DNA of 7,837 nucleotides from Bacillota bacterium (lineage in GTDB: Bacteria; Bacillota; Bacilli; Alicyclobacillales; Alicyclobacillaceae), in NCBI GenBank assembly GCA_021820805.1, contig JAKADF010000048.1, forward strand, positions 4,235 through 12,071. The letters are read 5' to 3'. The notes under the pieces are model-generated. The model had not been told where the DNA came from, searched no databases, and saw only the letters and a program-made list of their open reading frames with translations. Positions 1 through 5,267 of this stretch are shown one piece after another; the first letter of the stretch is position 1; each line of letters begins with the position of its first letter. The translations under genes were made by a program, and so were the position numbers.

Positions 1-339
1 TGCACGGTAATACAAAGGATTGCTCGTTTCAAAGTTTGCAATCCGGTGGTGATCAATCACCTCAACGACTTGAACCTTATCTATATCCACAGCGCTTTGC
101 TGGCGTTCATTATGATCTACAAGAATAACTTCCTTAACCTCATTCGAAACGGTTTCAACTAAACGCGGCGCCTCTACATGGAAATAATCGAGTGCAAATT
201 TCGTTTCTAGATTAACTTCTCCTAGGCGAACCGGTTCAACGGATGCACCTTTCTTCATTTTTAACTCTGCATAAGCAATCGCAGAACAGATGGTATCTGT
301 GTCTGGGTTTTTGTGTCCAAAAATCAATACTTGACTCAT
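1..339 (-). CDS. ppaC: Manganese-dependent inorganic pyrophosphatase (family II), N-terminal part
   Basis: Cytosolic enzyme that hydrolyses pyrophosphate to two phosphates and so pulls biosynthetic reactions forward. The 113 visible codons read from an ATG at 337-339 and run off the window edge in frame; the family is about 310 residues, so roughly the last two thirds are missing. The DHH-superfamily metal ligands are in canonical places: H9, D13 and D15 in GHKNPDTD, D75 in VDHNE, and the D96-H97-H98 triad in VIDHHR. A strong GGAGGG ribosome binding site (345-350) lies 5 bases before the ATG, which fixes the start. The C-terminal DHHA2 domain would lie outside the window. The gene is transcribed away from the divergent GGDEF gene and has its own extended -10 promoter. 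Identification is firm; activity cannot be judged from a fragment. Confidence 0.95.
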   Translation of the reverse strand, partial: MSQVLIFGHKNPDTDTICSAIAYAELKMKKGASVEPVRLGEVNLETKFALDYFHVEAPRLVETVSNEVKEVILVDHNERQQSAVDIDKVQVVEVIDHHRIANFETSNPLYYRA

Positions 340-417
340 TGTAACCCTCCTTAGCGCACTATAAACTGACCATACTCTACTCCGTTTCAAAAGGTATGTA
401 AAATTGTCGTTTCACCT

Positions 418-426
418 ATTATAACA
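418..426 (-). promoter_or_regulatory. Extended -10 promoter element for ppaC
   Basis: On the minus strand the sequence reads TGTTATAAT, a perfect TATAAT preceded by the TGn extension typical of extended -10 sigma-A promoters in Bacillota. No good TTGACA-like hexamer sits 16-18 bases upstream, which fits an extended -10 promoter that does not need one. Transcription would start near 410, giving a leader of about 70 bases before the ppaC ATG. Confidence 0.55.
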
Positions 427-443
427 AAATTGCCCTATCTTTC

Positions 444-488
444 AGGCAGCAAAACATGCTCGAAAAAAGGGCTGTTGCTAAATTGCCT
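444..488. other. Nested imperfect hairpin in the ppaC/GGDEF intergenic region
   Basis: Three nested complementary arms can be read: AGGCA (444-448) with TGCCT (484-488), GCAA (449-452) with TTGC (475-478), and GCTC (458-461) with GGGC (469-472, one G-U pair), around a GAAAAAA loop. CA (455-456) can also pair with TG (473-474). No T-run follows on either strand, so it is not a normal intrinsic terminator. It lies upstream of the promoters proposed for both flanking genes, so it would be DNA-level or belong to an unrecognised transcript. Function unknown. Confidence 0.3.
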
Positions 489-540
489 AACTCCGAAAAC
501 AGAGAAAATAATGGTAATTACTTTATGCAGGAGTTATACT

Positions 541-546
541 TATAAT
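541..546 (+). promoter_or_regulatory. -10 element for the GGDEF gene
   Basis: A perfect TATAAT lies 38 bases before the start codon. The hexamer 17 bases upstream (TTACTT, 518-523) matches TTGACA poorly, so an activator or another element may be needed. An overlapping alternative, TATACT (535-540), ends just before it. The leader would be about 32 bases. Confidence 0.4.
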
Positions 547-584
547 AAATTTTATATTGGCCTCGAGTTTAAGGAGATTCTTTT

Positions 585-1499
585 ATGACAGATACAAAGA
601 CTCTTAACTCTCTTCATCCTACCCATGGTATTTCAACTGAACTTCTCTTCAGACAAATGACGGATATGGTATTTGTTATGTCTGTGAATTCCCCTGCAGA
701 CTTGAGATATGCAATGTTAAACCCCTCAGCCATGAAGGCTTCCGGTCTAAATGAATACGCATATGGGGCAACGTTCCACGATGTTGTGGAACCTGCTGAA
801 GCAGAATTCCTCTTCTCCCAGTATTCAAAAGTTGCAACTTTGAAGAGACCCGTTTCATTCGTTTTAGATCACGAGGGTCAGATTGGAGAATCTCTTATCT
901 CGCCGATTACAAATGCAAATGGAATGTGTACGCATATTATCGGGGTTGTACGCGATATCACTGAACGTTTTCATCGAGAGAAGAATCTTGAATATTTAGC
1001 ATTCCGTGATGAACTTACTGGTCTCTTTAACCGGCATGCTCTTTATGCACGTTTACAAGACGCTGTTAAAAAAGCCGAACAAACAGCCTGTCTGCTTCAC
1101 ATTCTTTTGCTCGATTGTGACAAGTTGAAGCTGGTGAACGATACTTTTGGACATATTGTTGGGGATATGATGCTTCAAGAAGTCGCAAAAAGAATCCAAA
1201 ATGCAGTACCTAAAGCTCACACGATTGCACGTGTTGGAGGCGACGAATTTTTAATCGCAGCTCTAACAGTTAATGAGATGGAAGTTTTCGAGATTGCTGA
1301 ACGAATGTTAAGTACCTTAAGGATGCCTTGGCATAGAGAAGATATAAACTTAAGGATACCTGCAAGCATTGGAATAGCCACATACCTAATTGACTCAATG
1401 GACATTCAAGAAGTAATCGAAATTGCGGATAAAGGAATGTATACTGCAAAACAAAAAGGCGGAAATCAGTATATGCTAGATCGATTAAAAAATAAGTAA
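585..1499 (+). CDS. PAS-GGDEF diguanylate cyclase
   Basis: Predicted soluble cytosolic signalling enzyme that makes cyclic di-GMP from two GTP. Residues about 18-128 form a PAS sensor domain, ending with the typical junction VVRDITERFHREKNLEYLAF. Residues about 135-304 form a GGDEF domain: DELTGLFNR (142-150), the metal-binding D177 in LLLDCDK, NDTFGH (185-190), and an intact GGDEF active-site motif (218-222). The product-inhibition I-site, RxxD starting nine residues before GGDEF, is replaced by PKAH (209-212), so classic feedback inhibition is probably lost. No transmembrane segment, signal peptide or EAL domain is visible, so the input must be cytosolic or come from a partner. An AAGGAG site (571-576), 8 bases before the ATG, supports this start. 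The PAS ligand cannot be deduced. Confidence 0.9.
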   Translation: MTDTKTLNSLHPTHGISTELLFRQMTDMVFVMSVNSPADLRYAMLNPSAMKASGLNEYAYGATFHDVVEPAEAEFLFSQYSKVATLKRPVSFVLDHEGQIGESLISPITNANGMCTHIIGVVRDITERFHREKNLEYLAFRDELTGLFNRHALYARLQDAVKKAEQTACLLHILLLDCDKLKLVNDTFGHIVGDMMLQEVAKRIQNAVPKAHTIARVGGDEFLIAALTVNEMEVFEIAERMLSTLRMPWHREDINLRIPASIGIATYLIDSMDIQEVIEIADKGMYTAKQKGGNQYMLDRLKNK

Positions 1500-1523
1500 G
1501 CAAGGTTTGCTCTATAACTTGAG

Positions 1524-1564
1524 AGGGTAAAGGAGACAGAATTATCAACGCAGAGCCTTACCCT
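1524..1564. repeat. Inverted repeat downstream of the GGDEF gene
   Basis: AGGGTAAAGG (1524-1533) is complementary to CCTTACCCT (1556-1564) apart from one bulged A, giving a 9-bp stem with a 22-base loop. It sits 24 bases after the GGDEF stop codon and overlaps the stop of the weak minus-strand frame. No T-run follows on either strand, so terminator function is doubtful, though it may protect a 3' end. Confidence 0.35.
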
Positions 1565-1842
1565 GATGCTGCAGAATCCACTCCAGATTCCCCACCAAGT
1601 TCAACACCAAACGCAAGTATTAATAAAATAAAAATACGACTCAAGGTAAACTTCTCCATAAAATAGCCTGAATCACTAGGAAGCACCAACAGCACGATAA
1701 TAATAATGACCTGCAGCAAGACAGTCCTTGCATTTATGGGCATAACCATAAACCGAATATATAAAACGAAAAATGTTACAATCCATGCAGTTAATGGGGC
1801 TTCTTGATTGACGTTTTTCCGAGAACATATTCGCGATTTCAC
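1558..1842 (-). CDS. Hypothetical small hydrophobic protein (doubtful)
   Basis: A 94-codon frame from a GTG start. I do not recognise the product. It has a basic N-terminus (about residues 1-12), a long hydrophobic stretch (about 18-55, possibly one or two membrane segments, including VIIIIVLLVL), then a second short basic-hydrophobic unit starting at an internal ATG (1654-1656, MEKFTLSRIFILL) and an acidic, glycine-rich tail. The only purine-rich sequence before the GTG (GGTGGA) touches it, so initiation is poorly supported, and an in-frame stop lies just upstream. It overlaps the CxxC frame at 1676-1858; at most one is likely real, and both may be non-coding. Confidence 0.25.
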   Translation of the reverse strand: MKSRICSRKNVNQEAPLTAWIVTFFVLYIRFMVMPINARTVLLQVIIIIVLLVLPSDSGYFMEKFTLSRIFILLILAFGVELGGESGVDSAASG

Positions 1843-1858
1843 TCCACCAACGCCCCAT
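1676..1858 (-). CDS. Hypothetical 60-residue frame with two CxxC pairs (doubtful)
   Basis: Alternative reading of the same minus-strand interval, starting with an ATG that has a GAGGT sequence about 11 bases upstream, so its start is slightly better supported than that of the overlapping GTG frame. The product would contain CMDC and CKDC about 20 residues apart, the spacing of a small zinc ribbon, in a Tyr-rich context. It is in the same frame as the open stretch trailing the MFS gene, separated by one TAA. No family recognised; it could be chance. Confidence 0.2.
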   Translation of the reverse strand: MGRWWSEIANMFSEKRQSRSPINCMDCNIFRFIYSVYGYAHKCKDCLAAGHYYYRAVGAS

Positions 1859-1984
1859 TCTCCGACTTTACCTCAATCTAAAGTACGTTTTAGGAAAGGA
1901 CATGACACGTACGTAACCCCCAGTAATGAATTTCTTTAAACCCAAACGTTTTTCAGCAATTTTAATTTTAACAACTCCCCTTTA

Positions 1985-3232
1985 TTACTCATTTGTAGTT
2001 TCCTGCACTTGAGAGTGCAGCCAAATACCGAAACAAATGATGACGAATAAAATGATCCAACTGACGTTGTAGTTATGAAACCAGTCAATTAATCCTCCAA
2101 ACAGAAAGGGATAGGTAATTACACCCACCTGCAACACAGTCATCGACATACCTACAGTAGTACCTGCGTTTGCCTTCCCGGATAACTCGGATACCTGTGT
2201 CGCCCAGACTCCATTCCAGCCAGCTGCGGTAAAGCCAAAGCAGACAAAAAGCAAGCCAATTAGCCAAACGGGAGTATGGGTACCGATAATGAGCATAGAC
2301 AGACAGGATACGGCCATAAGCCCGCCAATAATTAACATCACGGGTTTGCGAGTACCTGCAAATAATCGGTCACTAATGGCTCCCCATATAATACGACCAA
2401 CTGCACCTGCTAATTGCACAGCCGCTAAAAAGTAAGCTGTATATCGCAAGGAGATGTCTGCCTGTTCCTGCAGGAACAACTGCGTATACCCTAGGAGAAT
2501 AAACTGTGCCCCCATAAATGTTGTTGCGGCAATACTTGCATACCAGAGTGAACGGTTTTGCAGCAGTACTTTTATCCCGCTTAAGACGTTCGCTAAAAGG
2601 AGAGTTTTTTCCCTAGGCGATTCTTCAACTTCTTCACGATAGACCGCAAAGCAGACAACACTGACTGTAACTGCTGCGACACTCGCAACTATGAAGGCAA
2701 CATGCCAACTGTACCAAACAGAAACAAGGGGCAGAATGATTGCAGACAAAAAGCCGCCAATAACGGTACCAGTTTGCCGGATACTAATTGCGAACCCCCG
2801 CATTGTATAGGGAAACCAGGTCATAATTGCTTTACTGCCAGCGGGTGTTGAAGAGGCTGCCCATAAACCGGTAAGTAAAAGGAGCGTTAGAAGAAGGCCA
2901 AAGGATTCAGAAAATGAGGCAGCAAGAACTGTTAGACCCGCCATAATTCCGCCTCCGACGAGCACCTTCTTTTCACCAAAGTAATCGACCAACTGGCCAA
3001 AAATCATTGCTGTGATTGCCATACCAACGTTTACAGCACCGATGATTAGAGCAACTTGCATATTATTTAATGAAAATTGCTTTGCAATAAAAGGAATGAC
3101 TGCACTCACGCCTAGTGAAATAAATGATATGCCTGTTTGGCAAAGAGTCATAACTGTCAGAACAATCCACTTATAGAATCCGGATTGACGTGGACTTATT
3201 TGTGCAGAAGAATGAGTATGAGCCTCCAACAT
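1985..3232 (-). CDS. Major facilitator superfamily permease
   Basis: Inner-membrane secondary transporter of 415 residues, a normal MFS length, with about 12 hydrophobic segments. The first cytoplasmic loop carries MFS motif A, GQLVDYFGEKK (79-89), and a partial repeat of it appears in the second half (WGAISDRLFAGTRK). The region TWFPYTMRGFAISIRQTG (138-155) resembles the metabolite and anion/H+ symporter branch of MFS rather than multidrug pumps, but the substrate cannot be read from sequence. The start is the first ATG in frame; the nearest ribosome site, AAGGA, is about 13 bases upstream, a little far. The gene ends with tandem stops. It follows the broken EamA gene on the same strand, and no convincing promoter is visible between them. 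Confidence 0.88.
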   Translation of the reverse strand: MLEAHTHSSAQISPRQSGFYKWIVLTVMTLCQTGISFISLGVSAVIPFIAKQFSLNNMQVALIIGAVNVGMAITAMIFGQLVDYFGEKKVLVGGGIMAGLTVLAASFSESFGLLLTLLLLTGLWAASSTPAGSKAIMTWFPYTMRGFAISIRQTGTVIGGFLSAIILPLVSVWYSWHVAFIVASVAAVTVSVVCFAVYREEVEESPREKTLLLANVLSGIKVLLQNRSLWYASIAATTFMGAQFILLGYTQLFLQEQADISLRYTAYFLAAVQLAGAVGRIIWGAISDRLFAGTRKPVMLIIGGLMAVSCLSMLIIGTHTPVWLIGLLFVCFGFTAAGWNGVWATQVSELSGKANAGTTVGMSMTVLQVGVITYPFLFGGLIDWFHNYNVSWIILFVIICFGIWLHSQVQETTNE

Positions 3233-3351
3233 ATGGTTGTAATATTCCTTTCTGACTTCAATACGCTTGTATCTAGATTAGAGTCGTTTTATTTGTCCTT
3301 AGGGTTTATGTACTGATGATATCCTTTTCGTCATCCGAAGGAAATAAGTGG

Positions 3352-3669
3352 TCAGAATTTTGGCGATTTTATATTGTTGAAAGCTGGTATATATTTCTTT
3401 GGGAATCGAACGGTGGCAAGAGCAACGCCAGGAATAATGACGAAACCTCCGATAACTTGGATAGAGGTTACAGGTATACCCATAAAGATGTAACCTACAA
3501 GCATCGTCACAAAAGGCTGTAAATCGATAATAATCGCAACCTGAGTTGCTCCAATTTTTGTGATAGCAAAATTAGAAAAGATAGCACATAATCCTTGCGA
3601 AAGAACTGCGGAAAGTATCAATACAACCCAAAAAACTAAATGAAACATACGTGCTTTACAGCATGACAC
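3352..3669 (-). pseudogene. C-terminal remnant of an EamA/DMT-family transporter
   Basis: About 105 codons correspond to only the last third of a DMT (EamA) exporter, a family normally near 300 residues with ten membrane helices. The recognisable end-of-repeat pattern is present: a helix followed by FAITKIGATQVAIIIDLQPF, then a helix, MGIPVTSIQVIGGFVIIPG, and a short basic tail. The usual glutamate after the penultimate helix is absent. The nominal GTG start has no ribosome binding site, and the frame stays open back to the TGA that ends the NRAMP gene, 33 bases upstream. The N-terminal repeat is nowhere in the window. I infer a deletion that removed the front of the gene and joined its tail to the end of the NRAMP gene. 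Substrate unknown; product probably not functional. Confidence 0.75.
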
Positions 3670-3702
3670 ATTCCACTTATGCCAAAAAATTAATCGTATC
3701 TT

Positions 3703-4956
3703 TCAGAACAAAATTATTTTGGCACCCATATATAAGCCAAAAATCATTATAATTGCAGCTGTGGTCCAAACAATGTATTTGTATATCCCTTTCATTCGCC
3801 ATTTTGGCGGCAAAACTTTCGCTTCAAGAAGAAGAAGGAATCCAAGTACCAAAGGCAGCAAAAGTGCATTCATGACCTCTGTATCTACATCCAAATGCAC
3901 AAGATTAATACCGCTGAAAACCAAAACTGCTCCGCCAATGTGCGCAGCTGTGTATATAAGATAGAACCACTTTGCATCCTTAAATTTGTGGTTCACACTA
4001 TGATTAAAATTAAAAACTTCGCCAATTCCCCATGCTCCAGCTAAACTTACAACGAGTGCAGCAACAAATGAGGCACCAAGCATTCCTAGTCCAAAGATAG
4101 CCTTTGCACCAAATGCCCCTAGAAAGGGGATCAGCCCTTGTGAAATTTGTTCGACTGTATCAAGAGGTTGACTTGGGTTTTTCTCTGCTATTGTCGCAGC
4201 AATCATGACAACCGTTGCAATCATAACAATCTGGGTAATAACGGAACCTATCGCTGTATCAATTCGAGATCCCCTAAGATGTGACTTTGAAAGTCCTCTG
4301 TCAACAACCGCAGATTGTTGATAAAAAATCATCCAAGGCATGATAACAGCCCCAACATTTGCGGCAAGCAAGAATATGTAACTCGGTTGGTGCAGGGGGA
4401 CTGTCGTTAATCCGCGAAGCAGTTCATCCGTGTTTGGATGTGCCATCCAAGCCGCTGGAACCAGAAGGAGCTCAAACAGTCCGATTGCAATACCGATTCG
4501 CTCGACTCGTTTGTAACTTCCGGTTAAACCTATGACAATGAGCAAAATAGTTGCGAGGGATACACTAAACCAGGGTGGAATTCCAAATAAGTTTCCGACA
4601 CCAGCAATCCCGGAGAACTCAGTCACTAACGCACCAATGGACGACAAAAACAGGGTTGTTACAGAAAGAATTGCCCATTTCTTTCCGAACTTTTCACGAA
4701 TGAGTTCACCATGCCCTTTACCCGTTACAATTCCGAGCCGAACTGTAATTTCTTGGACGATGTATACAATGGGGATAAGTAAAATTTGTGGAAGAACCAT
4801 GGCAAATCCGAACTGTGCACCAGATTGTGCTGCCGTCACAATACATCCTGCATCTGTATTTGCTAACATAACGATAATACCAGGTCCAAATATTGCAAGT
4901 GTTGACAGAATACTCTTACGTGTGAAAAATTGTCGGGCTGCTCCTGCTGTCTCCAT
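3703..4956 (-). CDS. Divergent NRAMP-family divalent metal transporter
   Basis: Inner-membrane transporter of 417 residues with about 11 hydrophobic helices. NRAMP features include GPGIIVMLANTDAG...AAQSGAQFG in helix 1, QEITVRLGIVTGKGHGELIR after helix 2, and NVGAVIMPWMIFYQQSAVVD in helix 6. The helix 1 metal motif DPGN is DAGC here (D35-C38), so the aspartate is kept but the asparagine ligand is cysteine. The helix 6 motif MPH is MPW (206-208), so the ligand methionine is kept. This marks a divergent subgroup; the ion (Mn, Fe, Mg or other) is not deducible. Start choice: an in-frame TTG at 5029-5031 and an ATG at 4996-4998 lie further upstream without a ribosome site, whereas the ATG at 4954-4956 has AAGGGAA at a good distance. 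It reads away from the APC permease gene. Confidence 0.88.
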   Translation of the reverse strand: METAGAARQFFTRKSILSTLAIFGPGIIVMLANTDAGCIVTAAQSGAQFGFAMVLPQILLIPIVYIVQEITVRLGIVTGKGHGELIREKFGKKWAILSVTTLFLSSIGALVTEFSGIAGVGNLFGIPPWFSVSLATILLIVIGLTGSYKRVERIGIAIGLFELLLVPAAWMAHPNTDELLRGLTTVPLHQPSYIFLLAANVGAVIMPWMIFYQQSAVVDRGLSKSHLRGSRIDTAIGSVITQIVMIATVVMIAATIAEKNPSQPLDTVEQISQGLIPFLGAFGAKAIFGLGMLGASFVAALVVSLAGAWGIGEVFNFNHSVNHKFKDAKWFYLIYTAAHIGGAVLVFSGINLVHLDVDTEVMNALLLPLVLGFLLLLEAKVLPPKWRMKGIYKYIVWTTAAIIMIFGLYMGAKIILF

Positions 4957-5018
4957 AGAATCAGTTCCCTTCAGTGAAGTACCCCTGTAGTCTTGCATAG
5001 AACAATTAATACGACCTA

Positions 5019-5024
5019 ATTGTA
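5019..5024 (-). promoter_or_regulatory. Possible -10 element for the NRAMP-like gene
   Basis: On the minus strand this reads TACAAT, five of six matches to TATAAT. The -35 position expected 17 bases upstream falls inside the 15-bp dyad at 5035-5049 and has a poor match to TTGACA. The leader to the preferred ATG would be about 55 bases. The position is inferred only from hexamer matches. Confidence 0.35.
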
Positions 5025-5029
5025 ATATC

Positions 5030-5098
5030 AAAATTGACTGATACAGTCATGTTTTAATGTCCGGATTGTGACGTTTTTATTATCAAACTGTCAATTTT
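5030..5098. promoter_or_regulatory. Putative operator dyads in the NRAMP/APC divergent region
   Basis: TGACTG-ATA-CAGTCA (5035-5049) is a perfect 15-bp dyad covering the -35 area proposed for the NRAMP-like gene. A related arm, GTCAATTTT (5090-5098), is the exact complement of AAAATTGAC (5030-5038), so the half-site ATTGAC(T/A)G occurs three times in 70 bases. This looks like a binding site for a dimeric repressor or activator, perhaps a metal sensor given the target. It does not match a Fur, Zur or MntR consensus that I know. Confidence 0.45.
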
Positions 5099-5191
5099 AT
5101 ATATCTCTTTTACTCCAGCAATTGACCCAAATCAAAAAGAAATAGTAATAAAAATTAAATTTAGTTTTGAATCTACATTTTCAGAACAAAT

Positions 5192-5221
5192 TTGGTTCAA
5201 CAGATACTTTTTGGGGATAAT
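5192..5221 (+). promoter_or_regulatory. Possible sigma-A promoter for the APC permease
   Basis: TTGGTT (5192-5197), an 18-base spacer and GATAAT (5216-5221) form a plausible weak promoter with a leader of about 40 bases. An imperfect dyad, GAACAAATTTGGTTC (5184-5198), overlaps the -35 hexamer and could be an operator. A second candidate, TTGACC (5122-5127) with TAATAA (5146-5151), is a worse match at -10. Confidence 0.35.
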
Positions 5222-5267
5222 ACACAGGAAAATAGTTCTACCTAAAGTCTTTTAAAGGGAGAGAGTT

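Larger units (their letters stand above)
1500..1984. other. 485-base interval without a confident gene
   Basis: This stretch separates the ends of the convergent GGDEF (plus) and MFS (minus) genes. It has no strong terminator, no IS ends and no RNA gene that I recognise. On the minus strand two overlapping frames stay open, listed separately: a 94-codon hydrophobic frame and a 60-codon frame with two CxxC pairs. In addition, the MFS frame stays open after its double stop (TAATAA, 1982-1987) for 37 codons, to a TAA at 1868-1870. That frame has a GGGGAG site but no normal start codon placed near it. This may be decayed coding DNA or simply intergenic sequence. Confidence 0.5.

Noticed and set aside
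427..500. A c-di-GMP riboswitch ahead of the GGDEF gene
   Set aside because: The hairpin does not show the conserved GEMM-I tetraloop/receptor and GCAAAGCC-like core as I know it, and it lies upstream of the proposed promoter.
1270..1548. A 92-codon minus-strand frame opposite the end of the GGDEF gene
   Set aside because: It is antisense to the conserved GGDEF domain; its Leu-rich hydrophobic appearance is what antisense of such codons produces, and there is no initiation signal.
3261..3282. Short dyads ATACGCTTGTAT and TCTAGATTAGA upstream of the MFS gene
   Set aside because: The arms are only 4 bp, which is expected by chance in AT-rich spacer, and no clear promoter is next to them.
4532..4990. 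A 152-codon plus-strand open frame opposite the NRAMP-like gene
   Set aside because: It lies antisense to a well-supported gene, has a low-complexity Pro/Thr/Ile composition typical of an antisense shadow, and has no ribosome site.
5099..5267. A T-box or riboswitch leader for the amino acid permease
   Set aside because: The leader is AT-rich, lacks the T-box sequence (TGGNACCGCG) and has no terminator/antiterminator pair.
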